Assembly: GCA_024397875.1 (NCBI GenBank)
Contig: CP073344.1
Coordinates: 3,215,001-3,279,000 of the forward strand
From: Amphritea atlantica
Lineage (GTDB): Bacteria > Pseudomonadota > Gammaproteobacteria > Pseudomonadales > Balneatricaceae
Direction: 5' to 3'
DNA length: 64,000 nucleotides
Below the pieces are notes generated by a model. The model was not told the DNA's origin. It saw nothing but the letters and a program-made list of their open reading frames with translations, and ran no database searches. Position 1 is the first letter of the stretch. Every line of letters begins with the position of its first letter. The position numbers and the translations under genes were made by a program. Of the stretch, positions 37,105 to 45,805 are shown piece after piece.

Positions 37105-38351
37105 TTTGCACCTCCCTGATCCAGCCCTTCACTGTCGGGCCAGTTCGGCATCAGCGTATTGGAAGGCAGTGTTTCATCCAGCAGCTTGGCCGCCGATTCC
37201 CGTCCGGCAACCGGCAGGCCTTGAGGATCAAGCTTGCCAATCTGAACCAGTACAGAGGCCTGGTCCCAGTAGATATGCTCGTGATACAGCTTATCGCCAC
37301 GGAACTTGACCACCGCCACCAGCGGTACTTCAACGTATTTTCCGGTCGGTTCAATGCCTGGCAGCATCCAGTCGATGACCCGGTCATGAGTAAAGGTGAA
37401 GAGCAGTTCATCAACAATCTGAGTTGCGCCGATGGTGCGGGAGATAGGGATAAGCGCCGTATCGGCAGGGTTCACATCAACAAAGTGATTTTTGTAGAAG
37501 CGATAGAGATTTTTATAGCCCACCCCACCCGTCATATTAGGGATATGGTTGACGTAGGGTTCAGCCACCATGGTTGCCATAGTGTCATCCACATTGCGGG
37601 TATCAAATTCATACTCACAATGTTTATCCCAAAGGTAGGAAAGATCGTAGTGCGGGCCGATTGCATTACGGAACGCCGTCACCGAACGCTGATGAGCCAT
37701 CAGTGCAGAAGGCTTGTGATAATGTTCCGATCCCTCACGGGCAAACGCATGGTCAACGCCCGGGTAGGTATACAGCTCCACATGCTCCTGATCACCCAGC
37801 GCCGCACAGATATCGTTGCGCGCGGCTTCGGGGCAATATTCATCATTACCGGCAAAGTGCAGCACCAGCCGGCCATTAATATTGACCGCCTCATCCAGAT
37901 GATTTTCAATGCCCATGCCGTAATAACCGACGGCAGCATCAACATCACAGCGGCAGGCTGTCAGGTAGGACAAGCGGGCGCCCAGACAGAACCCCAGTGC
38001 GCCGACCTTGCCGTTGCACTCAGGTCGTCCTTTCAGAACACTGATCGCCGCGTCGATATCCTCAACGCCCAGGTCCTGATCGAAGCCCTGATAAAAACCG
38101 AACGCCTTCTCCCACTCTGCCGGGCTGTATTCCAGCTCCACACCGGGCTCCTGACGCCAGAACAGATCGGGCGCCAGTACCACATACCCCTCCTCTGCAT
38201 AGTAATCAGCCACCTTTCGCATGGTATCGTTGATACCAAATATCTCCTGCAGCAGGACAATACCCGGTCCCTCACCCGAAGCAGGCACCGCCAGATAACC
38301 TTTAAACCCGCCGCTGCCATCTTTTGCCTGGATATCAATCATTGTGCCCAT
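37101..38351 (-). CDS. iifA: Dienelactone hydrolase - SnoaL/NTF2-like fusion (IifA-like position)
   Basis: 416 residues from ATG 38351, with AGGAGG six bases ahead. Residues 1-235 are a dienelactone hydrolase domain with the complete triad C122 (GALGFCLGARLSY), D170 (HFAGNDEYCP) and H201 (YPGVDHAFAREGS), plus E36 in LQEIFGI. Residues about 250-385 are a SnoaL/NTF2-like cone fold (YVNHIPNMTGGVGYKNLYRFYKNHF, DELLFTFTHDRVIDWMLPGI). In indole clusters the last enzyme turns 3-hydroxyindolin-2-one into anthranilate without a cofactor; this gene is the only candidate here. Which half does it is unknown. Start of the minus-strand series. Confidence 0.78.
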   Translation of the reverse strand: MGTMIDIQAKDGSGGFKGYLAVPASGEGPGIVLLQEIFGINDTMRKVADYYAEEGYVVLAPDLFWRQEPGVELEYSPAEWEKAFGFYQGFDQDLGVEDIDAAISVLKGRPECNGKVGALGFCLGARLSYLTACRCDVDAAVGYYGMGIENHLDEAVNINGRLVLHFAGNDEYCPEAARNDICAALGDQEHVELYTYPGVDHAFAREGSEHYHKPSALMAHQRSVTAFRNAIGPHYDLSYLWDKHCEYEFDTRNVDDTMATMVAEPYVNHIPNMTGGVGYKNLYRFYKNHFVDVNPADTALIPISRTIGATQIVDELLFTFTHDRVIDWMLPGIEPTGKYVEVPLVAVVKFRGDKLYHEHIYWDQASVLVQIGKLDPQGLPVAGRESAAKLLDETLPSNTLMPNWPDSEGLDQGGAK

Positions 38352-38396
38352 AGCACGCCTCCTGAATGTTTTTGTTTTTCTCGAATCGTTATTCAT

Positions 38397-38675
38397 CCTC
38401 GAATATCAGGCAGGCAATTACGCTCCGAAAAATGCGGGGACTATCCACAAGGTGCTAAAAGATGATCTGGCTCAATGATTTCTGAAACAGGTTCACGCCC
38501 TGCAAACACTGGCCATCCGGTCAGCGCGCCCACTATCCAGATAGCGCAGCTTATTTAACACTGAGTAAAAAATGCACAACTGAACGGGCAAACGGCGGTA
38601 TACATAATTGCAACAATATGCAATATATAAGAGGCGATGCATTGATTTAGATTAATAAAAATAAGGTAGTAATCT
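38397..38675. promoter_or_regulatory. Divergent control region of the indole/anthranilate island
   Basis: About 320 bases between the AraC-type regulator and the first catabolic gene. The direct repeat ACTATCCA occurs at 38440-38447 and 38532-38539; the second lies in CTATC-CA-GATAG (38533-38544). These are candidate regulator sites; spacing and function are unproven. Confidence 0.4.
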
Positions 38676-39677
38676 ATGTCTTCTGACTTAACGTTGTCTC
38701 CCTGGCTGAGAGACGCACTTAAAGGTGATCCCGGGCGCTTAGTCTTCAGTTCGGGTACGCTGGAGCAGGTCAGGGAAGAGGTCTCAGCGATGTATAAACC
38801 CCATCTGCTGGATATTAAAGGCAGGGGATCCAACCTCGATGCCCGTTTGCACTCTGTGGCGTTGGGGAATGTCCGGTTTAACCGGCTAAAGTATGGCGCC
38901 GAAGTCGTCATCGACCCCGGCAACCTCGAACAGTTTTATCTGATTCAGATGCCGGTCTGTGGTCAGGCCGACATCTATAGCGGCAATCACCTTATCTCAT
39001 CGGATACGGATACCGCCTCCATTATCAACCCTTCCGACCCGCTGAGAATGATCTGGAGCGAGGATTGCGACCAGCTGATGTTCAGAATTGACCGGCACTC
39101 GGTGGAATTAGCCTGCAGCCAGATACTGGGACGATCCGTTCGCACGCCCCTGCGATTCAAGCCCGATATGAACTGGCACCGAAACCCGGTCTGGCGCAAC
39201 ATGATGATGTACCTGGCGCACCTGCTACAGGATCAGCCCTCAATCACCACACAACCGACCATCACCCACCAACTTGAACAACTGATCATCAACACCCTCA
39301 TCTCAATCCAACCCCATAACTACACCGACGCCATGAACAAGCCTGACCGGGCTCTGGCACCGCGACATGTGAAAAAAGTCGAAGAGTATATTGAGAGTCA
39401 CGCTGACGAGGCGCTGACGCCGGGAGCGCTGGCCGAAATGGCGGGCGTCAGCGTCCGGACACTGTATGCGGGTTTTAAAGATTTTCGTCAGACCAGCCCG
39501 ATGGAGTATCTGCGTACAATCCGCTTACAGAGAGCCCGGGAAGAACTACAGAGGCAGGATCCCGATTCATCGGTCACCGAAATCGCCATCCGCTGGGGGT
39601 TCACCCATATGGGCCGCTTCAGTCAGGATTATTCACGTATGTTTGGCGAACGCCCCAGTGAAACCAAGCGCAGATAA
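38676..39677 (+). CDS. AraC/XylS-family regulator of the indole/anthranilate island
   Basis: 333 residues. The N-terminal half matches the AraC_binding_2-type sensor found in AntR, IndR and FeaR-like proteins (EQFYLIQMPVCGQADIYSGNHLISSDTDTASIINPSDPLRMIWSEDC). The C-terminal HTH pair is SHADEALTPGALAEMAGVSVRTLYAGFKDFRQTSPMEYLRTIRLQRAREEL and VTEIAIRWGFTHMGRFSQDYSRMFGERPSETKRR. It is divergent from the catabolic series and should activate it in response to indole or anthranilate. One regulator appears to serve both halves. Confidence 0.87.
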   Translation: MSSDLTLSPWLRDALKGDPGRLVFSSGTLEQVREEVSAMYKPHLLDIKGRGSNLDARLHSVALGNVRFNRLKYGAEVVIDPGNLEQFYLIQMPVCGQADIYSGNHLISSDTDTASIINPSDPLRMIWSEDCDQLMFRIDRHSVELACSQILGRSVRTPLRFKPDMNWHRNPVWRNMMMYLAHLLQDQPSITTQPTITHQLEQLIINTLISIQPHNYTDAMNKPDRALAPRHVKKVEEYIESHADEALTPGALAEMAGVSVRTLYAGFKDFRQTSPMEYLRTIRLQRAREELQRQDPDSSVTEIAIRWGFTHMGRFSQDYSRMFGERPSETKRR

Positions 39678-39723
39678 ATCATTAACAGAAATACTGCCCG
39701 GCTGGCACTAAACAGGACAATGA

Positions 39724-40092
39724 TCAGCTGCAATACTTCTCCAGGGTCAGTGACACTGAATCCGCAAAGCGCAACGCATGAGGCTTATCAATAGTGACAC
39801 TGGCGAAGGTCACCCAGGGATGGTCAGTCGCGATTTCCAACACATCGGCGACCAGCTTTTCCAGCAGCAGAAAGTGTCCCTCTTCAACGTGCTGAATAAT
39901 CTCCTTACACACCACTTTATAGTTCAGCGCCTTCTCCACATCATCACTCATTGCCGCTTTCACCGCCGGATAGTGGATCTCAATATTGATCACCACATCC
40001 TGTAGCTTTTCGCGCTCTTCCGGGTTAAATCCGATATAGGTACGCAACCGCAGATTTTTAATTCGGATAATGGCATTGCTGACTGATGGCAT
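39724..40092 (-). CDS. folX: Dihydroneopterin triphosphate 2'-epimerase FolX
   Basis: 122 residues. [64 protein letters not shown] and [24 protein letters not shown] follow E. coli FolX closely as I recall it. The IHYPA and KPHALR features separate it from FolB aldolase. It epimerises dihydroneopterin triphosphate to the monapterin form. Single gene, converging on the AraC regulator. Confidence 0.93.
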   Translation of the reverse strand: MPSVSNAIIRIKNLRLRTYIGFNPEEREKLQDVVINIEIHYPAVKAAMSDDVEKALNYKVVCKEIIQHVEEGHFLLLEKLVADVLEIATDHPWVTFASVTIDKPHALRFADSVSLTLEKYCS

Positions 40093-40335
40093 TTCTGGGT
40101 CCTTGTCGATTTTTATCAGTGGGGTTCAGTAGTCTATCAGAACCAGTTTAAGTCGCCAGATATGACGACACACCGGCATTCCTGAATGACATACTCGTAC
40201 GCACCTCAGCCCGGGTTGGTTCACGGTAGCAGAGCAGAACCTCGTCTAATCGGCTCTAAAGATCGCAGTGCTATATTCTGTATCGCTCATGACAGGTATG
40301 ATGGCATATTTACAGGCTGACGCAGGATTACAACC

Positions 40336-40872
40336 ATGAGTGATGAGATCAACTATAAGAATAACCCGCTGCACGGGCTGGGTTTGAAAGAGCTGTTAAC
40401 CCAGATAGTTGATCACTACGGTTTTGAGATTCTCTACGCCTATCTGAACATTAACTGCTTCAAAACCAATCCCAGTATTGAGTCCAGTGTAAAGTTTCTC
40501 AAGAAGACCGACTGGGCACGGGAGAAGGTCGAACTGTTCTATCTGTATAAGTTTAAAAATCTGCCACGGGTTTCATCCGAGCAGTTTGCCCTGTCACCCA
40601 GAGACCGGGTTATTCCCGAAGGCCAGACACCCCGCGAACCGGCAGAACTGAGCCTGGAAGATGCTGAGCGCATGCGAGAAAAACAGGCACTAAAAGCAGC
40701 TGAACATGGTAAAACAAAAAGCTATCGCAGCAGTAAGCCGGGCGGCTATTCCAGCAAACAGGAAAACGCCCGGGATAAGCAAGATCGCTGGAAACCGGCA
40801 AAAAAAGCACCTGATTCTCAAAGCGGCTCATCCGATAACGATGACGATCCATGGGCTAAGTGGAGAAAGTAG
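40336..40872 (+). CDS. VF530 family DNA-binding protein with basic C-terminal extension
   Basis: 178 residues. The first 75 form the complete VF530/DUF2132 domain: [72 protein letters not shown]530 proteins are usually about 75 residues and bind DNA. Here about 100 more residues follow, poor in hydrophobics and rich in Lys, Ser, Arg and Glu, and ending DPWAKWRK; they look disordered. Ends with its own strong terminator. Confidence 0.85.
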   Translation: MSDEINYKNNPLHGLGLKELLTQIVDHYGFEILYAYLNINCFKTNPSIESSVKFLKKTDWAREKVELFYLYKFKNLPRVSSEQFALSPRDRVIPEGQTPREPAELSLEDAERMREKQALKAAEHGKTKSYRSSKPGGYSSKQENARDKQDRWKPAKKAPDSQSGSSDNDDDPWAKWRK

Positions 40873-40883
40873 AGTAAACAGTT

Positions 40884-40916
40884 AAAAAAAAACCGCCTGC
40901 GGAGGCGGTTTTTTTT
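40884..40916. terminator. Bidirectional rho-independent terminator
   Basis: AAAACCGCCT, loop, AGGCGGTTTT with long A and T runs on either side, between the VF530 gene and the convergent RidA gene. Confidence 0.9.
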
Positions 40917-40950
40917 CAGCTAAGCAGGGCTCAACTGGTCTTTCTTGGCT

Positions 40951-41331
40951 TCATGCGACAGGAACCGCTGCGTAAGCAACAACTTCACATAGCATCTCTT
41001 TCCGGGCTAATCCCGCCACCACCATCGCTGCGCGATTCGGATAGGGTGCTTCAAAGTATTCAGCATAGACCTGATTGAACACAGGCAAATACTCGCGGTC
41101 GGTGACATAGATCAGCACCTGAGTCACATCAGCCATCGTCAGTTCAGCTGCATCAATAGTGTGTTTAAAGTTTTCCATCGTCTGACGCGCCTGGGCTTCA
41201 ATACCGCCTTCCACTACCTGACCTTCAGCGTTAATAGGAATCTGTGCGGTCGACAGCTGGCCATTGGCGATCACTGCCCACTCAAGAGGTGCTTTGGATG
41301 CAAAGAGATCAGTTTTTACAGCATGTTTCAT
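40951..41331 (-). CDS. RidA/YjgF/YER057c/UK114 family protein
   Basis: 126 residues from ATG 41331. The longer open frame would include repeat sequence and is rejected, although the ribosome-binding site here (AAGTGA) is weak. QARQTMENFKHTIDAAELTMADVTQVLIYVTDREYLPVFNQVYAEYF and PNRAAMVVAGLARKEMLCEVVAYA are family-typical; the R of the AMVV... segment pattern (arginine usual in RidA proper) is represented by the NRAAMVV arginine. RidA-like proteins deaminate reactive enamines/imines. It is on the strand of, and probably in the unit with, the BCCT gene, separated by the element at 41367-41487. Confidence 0.85.
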   Translation of the reverse strand: MKHAVKTDLFASKAPLEWAVIANGQLSTAQIPINAEGQVVEGGIEAQARQTMENFKHTIDAAELTMADVTQVLIYVTDREYLPVFNQVYAEYFEAPYPNRAAMVVAGLARKEMLCEVVAYAAVPVA

Positions 41332-41366
41332 TAGCAAGTCACTTATATTAAAGATAGAGATCTGAA

Positions 41367-41487
41367 GTCCGAACGCTTTGCTTGTCCGAGCGTTGCCCGT
41401 GGCAACTTGTCCGATAAGAGCAAGAATCAAATTCAGGCACTGTGCCTGTCCGCTTTCTCGGAACTCGGACAAACACAGTGTTCGGAC
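41367..41487. repeat. Nested inverted-repeat element with triloop hairpins
   Basis: Outer arms GTCCGAAC (41367-41374) and GTTCGGAC (41480-41487); inside, TTGTCCGAG (41382-41390) and CTCGGACAA (41464-41472). Within are GTTGCC-CGT-GGCAAC (41392-41406) and CAGGCA-CTG-TGCCTG (41434-41448). It occupies the space between the BCCT and RidA genes. Confidence 0.7.
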
Positions 41488-41512
41488 CAGTGAAACGATC
41501 ATACTTCGTTGA

Positions 41513-43093
41513 TTAAAGCCCCTGCTCGTCAGCCATCTTGCGAGCGATCTGGGGAGCAGTCCACAGCGAGGGCAGCAGAACCAGAGATACCGGAACCGCC
41601 GTCACTACGATAAATGACTGCAGCGCAGAGATACCGCCGGAACCGATGGAGATTAGCAATGCCGCAACGATACCCATCATGATGCCCCAGAAAACTCTGA
41701 CAGAAGCCTGAGGGTGATCGGTACCGGTCATCACCATGGAAACTGCATAGGTCATAGAGTCACCGGTAGTCGCCACAAAAATAGTTGTCAGAATCAGAAA
41801 CAGTACGGAGATCATAAAGCCCATCGGCAGCTGTTCAGTAATCGCCAGCAATGCCGCTGGTAGATTAAATCCGGTAAACGGTTCAGAGATCACCCCGGGA
41901 TTCGCCAGCTCGTAAGCCAGTCCACTGCCACCAACAATCGTAAACCAGAAGCAGGTGATTACCGGTGCCACTACGGAAATCAGCAGGATCATTTCGCGGA
42001 TAGTGCGGCCTTTAGATATTCGCGCAACAAACATCGCCATCAAAGGACCATAGCCCAGAAACCAGCCCCAGAAGAACACAGTCCACCAGTCCAGCCAGCC
42101 GGTGTCGGCACGGAAGGTAGCCATCGGAATAAACTGATCCAGATAGACGCCAAAAGACTGCAGGAAACCATCAATGATGAATGCTGTCGGGCCAAAAACC
42201 AGAATAAACGCCATCAAAATGACCGCCAGAATAACGTTAGCCCGGCTGAGTATCTGGATTCCTTTAGTGACACCACTAACCGCAGACAGGGTATAGATAC
42301 CGATCAGTCCTGCGAGGATCATCAATTGAGTCGAATAGGTATTGGGAATCCCAAACAGCTTTTCCAGACCAAAACTCACCTGCAGCCCGAGAAATCCGAT
42401 CGGCCCTACCGTACCGGCAACCACCGCCAGCACACAACAGGAATCAACAATCGCCCCTAGCGGCCCCGTCATGACCTTGTCACCAAATACCGGGTACAAC
42501 AGCGTACGGGGCTTCAGCGGCAAGCCTTTCTCATAGTGCAGGTACATAAAGACGATGCCGGTCAGACTGCCCAGAATCGCCCAGGCCAGAAAACCCCAGT
42601 GCATAAAACTCTGTGCCAGGGCGTTATAGGCAGCCTGAGCGGTACCCGCTTCAGTGCCAGCGAATAGCGGCGGGGCAGAGGTAAAGTGCGCCATCGGTTC
42701 AGCGGCGGCCCAGAACACACCGCCACCAGCCAGTAACGTACACATGATCACAGAGACCCACTGGAAGGTCGGCATCTCCGGTACTTTCACGCCGCCCAGT
42801 ACCACAGAACCGGTGCGCCCCAGAGTCAGAAACAAACCGATGACAAAGGTTAGTAACAGCAAAATTTGCCAGTAAGCACCGAAATATTTTGTTGAGGTAG
42901 CGAAGGCAGCATTTACCCAGCCAGACATTATCTCGATATCGTAGAGCGCTAATACTGCAAACAGCACCAGCACGCCACCACTGATCAGGAATACTGGCAG
43001 ATCAACCCCTGCCAGTAGTTTTTTCCCGGCCGTCTCGGCCTCGTTATTGCGTATCTGTTGCCCGGCAACAGCCGCTTGCGTTGTGTTACTCAT
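41513..43093 (-). CDS. BCCT-family transporter (betaine/carnitine/choline type)
   Basis: 526 residues, 12 predicted membrane segments. The BCCT signature is clear in DTGWLDWWTVFFWGWFLGYGPLMAMFVARISKGRTIREM, with the Trp cluster of segment 8; FIVVTAVPVSLVLLPSLW is the C-terminal segment. There is no long cytoplasmic tail of the stress-sensing type, so it is more likely a nutrient carrier than an osmotic one. AGGAGG precedes the ATG. Substrates are usually trimethylammonium or related betaines; the exact compound is unknown. Third gene of the ALDH-dipeptidase-BCCT-RidA unit. Confidence 0.9.
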   Translation of the reverse strand: MSNTTQAAVAGQQIRNNEAETAGKKLLAGVDLPVFLISGGVLVLFAVLALYDIEIMSGWVNAAFATSTKYFGAYWQILLLLTFVIGLFLTLGRTGSVVLGGVKVPEMPTFQWVSVIMCTLLAGGGVFWAAAEPMAHFTSAPPLFAGTEAGTAQAAYNALAQSFMHWGFLAWAILGSLTGIVFMYLHYEKGLPLKPRTLLYPVFGDKVMTGPLGAIVDSCCVLAVVAGTVGPIGFLGLQVSFGLEKLFGIPNTYSTQLMILAGLIGIYTLSAVSGVTKGIQILSRANVILAVILMAFILVFGPTAFIIDGFLQSFGVYLDQFIPMATFRADTGWLDWWTVFFWGWFLGYGPLMAMFVARISKGRTIREMILLISVVAPVITCFWFTIVGGSGLAYELANPGVISEPFTGFNLPAALLAITEQLPMGFMISVLFLILTTIFVATTGDSMTYAVSMVMTGTDHPQASVRVFWGIMMGIVAALLISIGSGGISALQSFIVVTAVPVSLVLLPSLWTAPQIARKMADEQGL

Positions 43094-43193
43094 TGTAACC
43101 TCCTGATGGATCTTTATATTTATTCGTTATCAGGTAAATCTATGGCCCCGGCAGAACTCTCAATTCCGGGACCATCGATGTTTTAAGTTGGCA

Positions 43194-44213
43194 TTACTGT
43201 GGTTTAAGCCCGGCATCAAGAAAGCTGAGCCAGTTCAATCCCATGATTTTGGCAACATCGTCATTGCTGAATCCCCGCGCCAACAGGCCATTCGTCAGAT
43301 TTGGGAAGTCTCTGCTATCACGAAACCAGGATAGAGGTCGCGGCCAGTCAGCATTATTTTTTGAGCCTTCGCCGTAATCCATCGACTTCGACCAGCGTCC
43401 GTTTCGCATCCATTCCAGTACAGACAAGGGTTGTTCCTGACACAGGTCGGTGCCTATACCAATCTGATCAATGCCCATCATATCGGCGGTGCTGGCAACC
43501 ATGTCGCAGAACTCTTCAAGCGTGCAGTCCGGACCGTTCTTCAGATGGAATGGATAGAGACTGAAACCCAACAGACCTCCGGACTCTCCCAGCGCCCGAA
43601 GTACCCGGTCAGACTTGTTCCGCTTCGCTTCATGAAAACTGAGCGGATTCGCATGGGAGATCACAATCGGACGTTCAGAAATCTCAATCGCATCCAGTGT
43701 GCTGCGTTCTCCGCTGTGACTCATATCCACGATCATGCCCACCCGGTTCATCTCTTTGATCGCCTGACGACCAAAACGGGTCACACCACTGTCTTCTGCC
43801 TCATAGCACCCACAGGCCAGCAGGCTCTGGTTGTTGTAGGTCAGCTGCATGATCATCAGATTCAGCTCACGCATCACCTCCACCATGCCGATATCATCCT
43901 CAATCGGAGAGCAGTTTTGCGCGCCAAACATGATTCCGACCTTACCCAACTGCTTTGCCAGGCGGATATCTCCGGCGCTACGTACCGGCATGATCAGATC
44001 GCTGTGCATCTCAAAGTGACGATTCCACTCAGAAATACGCATCAGCGTTTCCCTAATCTGTTCGTGGTAAACGATGGTGGCATGCACCATCGTTACGCCA
44101 CCTTCATGCAGCTGTTCGAAGATTTTCCGGTTCCAGCTGGAGTACTGCAGGCCATCGATAACGATCAGCTCTGAATGAAATTCCTGAGCTTGTTGTTTTT
44201 GTATTGATTGCAT
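43194..44213 (-). CDS. Membrane dipeptidase (peptidase M19) family protein with altered metal site
   Basis: 339 residues. Family features include IVDMSHSGERSTLDAI and PIVISHANP (two His zinc ligands), and DQIGIGTDL. The N-terminal zinc motif, normally DGHND or similar, reads VIDGLQYSSWN here, so the first His and Asp ligands are missing. A group of M19 relatives beside glycine-betaine catabolic genes in Pseudomonas has the same change as I recall. So it may not be a classical dipeptidase. GGAG lies seven bases before the ATG; 12 bases separate it from the aldehyde dehydrogenase gene. Confidence 0.82.
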   Translation of the reverse strand: MQSIQKQQAQEFHSELIVIDGLQYSSWNRKIFEQLHEGGVTMVHATIVYHEQIRETLMRISEWNRHFEMHSDLIMPVRSAGDIRLAKQLGKVGIMFGAQNCSPIEDDIGMVEVMRELNLMIMQLTYNNQSLLACGCYEAEDSGVTRFGRQAIKEMNRVGMIVDMSHSGERSTLDAIEISERPIVISHANPLSFHEAKRNKSDRVLRALGESGGLLGFSLYPFHLKNGPDCTLEEFCDMVASTADMMGIDQIGIGTDLCQEQPLSVLEWMRNGRWSKSMDYGEGSKNNADWPRPLSWFRDSRDFPNLTNGLLARGFSNDDVAKIMGLNWLSFLDAGLKPQ

Positions 44214-44225
44214 TAGTCGTCTCCG

Positions 44226-45671
44226 TTAACCACGGATATAGGTAGTCTTTACTACGGTGTAAAACTCTTTGGCATAGCTGCCCTGTTCACGGGGTCCGAA
44301 GCTGGAATCTTTACGGCCACCAAACGGCACATGGTAATCAGTACCCGCTGTAGGCAGATTCACCATCACACAACCGGTCTTGGCGTTACGCTTAAAGTCA
44401 GTGGCATATTTCAGTGATTCGGTACAGATACCGCCGGTGAGACCAAAATTGGTGTCATTCAGGGTTGCCAGCGCTTCATCGTAATCCTTAACCTTTATAA
44501 TGCTGGCGATCGGGGCGAACGCCTCCTCCCGGTTAATGGTCATCTGATTAGTGGTTTCAGTGAACAGCGCCGGTTGCATGTAATAACCATCAGTCTCCTC
44601 AGTCAGCACTTCACCACCGAATATCAGTTTGCCGCCCTCTTTTTTAGCAATTTCGAGATACTGGAGGTTTTGCTCCATCTGCCGGGCATCCGCCACAGCA
44701 CCGATATGAACCCCTGCTTTCAGCGGGTGCCCGACCACCAGTTTCTTCATCCGTTCCACCATTGCGTCAACGAAGCGATCATGGATCCCTTCGGTCACAA
44801 TCAGGCGGGAAGAGGCGGTACACTTCTGACCAGTGCCACCAAAAGCACCACCAACAGCACACTCTACAGCGTTATCCAGATCCGCATCATCGAGAACAAT
44901 CAGCGCATTCTTACTGCCCATTTCAAGCTGACACTTGACCAGATTTATCGCAGTAGCCGCGGCAACCTTACGACCCGTTTCAAGTGAACCGGTAAAGGTC
45001 AGTGCGTTGATATTGCGGGAGTTGATCAGCACATCCCCCACTTCTGAACCCGGTCCCATCACCAGATTAAAGGTGCCGGCGGGCAGCCCCTGACGAGAGA
45101 TAATCTCAGTCAGTGCCCAGGCCGATGCCGGTACCTGATTGGCAGGCTTCCAGACAACAGCGTTACCAAATGCCAGCGCCGGAGCGATCTTCCAGGCGCC
45201 GGTTGCGGTTGGGAAGTTCCAGGGAGTAATGATACCGACCACCCCAACCGGCTCACGGCGGGTTTCAATCTCAATACCGGGGCGCACAGAGTCGGCAGTT
45301 TCACCCATCTGACGTAGCACTTCTGCCGCGTAATAATGGAAAAACTGACCTGAACGATAGGTTTCACCAACACCTTCTGCCAGTGTCTTCCCCTCTTCCC
45401 GGGCCAGCAGCTCTCCGAGCTCATCTTTACGGGCGATCAGTTCATCGCCTATAGCCATCAGCACCGAATAGCGCTGCTCCAGGCCACTCTTAGCCCACTC
45501 GGTCTGACCGACAGCCGCCGCAGCAATCGCCGCTTCAGTCTGCGCCATGTCGGCCTGAGCATAGTAACCAACCACATCGCTGATATCGGCAGGGCTGATG
45601 TTAGCCACCTGACCTTTATTACCCTCAACCCACTCACCTGCAATGTAATTACGAAAAACTGAATCAGACAT
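44226..45671 (-). CDS. NAD(P)-dependent aldehyde dehydrogenase
   Basis: 481 residues. The catalytic Cys is in GGTGQKCTASSRL, the general base Glu in QLEMGSKNALIVLDDADLD, and the oxyanion Asn in IITPWNFPTATGAW; EEAFAPIASI and FGGRKDSSFGPREQG are further hallmarks. It is close to the alpha-ketoglutarate-semialdehyde/succinate-semialdehyde group. It starts the unit ALDH-M19-BCCT-RidA, divergent from the LysR gene. Substrate unknown; an aldehyde from amine or betaine breakdown is likely. Confidence 0.9.
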   Translation of the reverse strand: MSDSVFRNYIAGEWVEGNKGQVANISPADISDVVGYYAQADMAQTEAAIAAAAVGQTEWAKSGLEQRYSVLMAIGDELIARKDELGELLAREEGKTLAEGVGETYRSGQFFHYYAAEVLRQMGETADSVRPGIEIETRREPVGVVGIITPWNFPTATGAWKIAPALAFGNAVVWKPANQVPASAWALTEIISRQGLPAGTFNLVMGPGSEVGDVLINSRNINALTFTGSLETGRKVAAATAINLVKCQLEMGSKNALIVLDDADLDNAVECAVGGAFGGTGQKCTASSRLIVTEGIHDRFVDAMVERMKKLVVGHPLKAGVHIGAVADARQMEQNLQYLEIAKKEGGKLIFGGEVLTEETDGYYMQPALFTETTNQMTINREEAFAPIASIIKVKDYDEALATLNDTNFGLTGGICTESLKYATDFKRNAKTGCVMVNLPTAGTDYHVPFGGRKDSSFGPREQGSYAKEFYTVVKTTYIRG

Positions 45672-45744
45672 ATCGACCTCCTGAATGTAGATGGATCAAT
45701 CATAGGCCCTGTGCTTTAATAAAAATAATTAATAAATAATATCT

Positions 45745-45777
45745 GTTGATAAGACTTCCTTATCAGGGCTTATCAAC
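45745..45777. promoter_or_regulatory. LysR-type operator candidate between ALDH and LysR genes
   Basis: GTTGATAAG (45745-45753) and CTTATCAAC (45769-45777) are perfect inverted arms; the inner ATAAG-N5-CTTAT (45749-45763) is a 15-base dyad of the size LysR proteins bind. CTTATCA is also directly repeated at 45759 and 45769. Confidence 0.65.
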
Positions 45778-45805
45778 TACTCCCGATTCATCAGAGGGGT
45801 GAACC

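Noticed and set aside
37221..38465. 414-codon plus-strand open frame opposite the hydrolase fusion gene
   Set aside because: Antisense shadow of a gene with intact catalytic motifs; no start signal.
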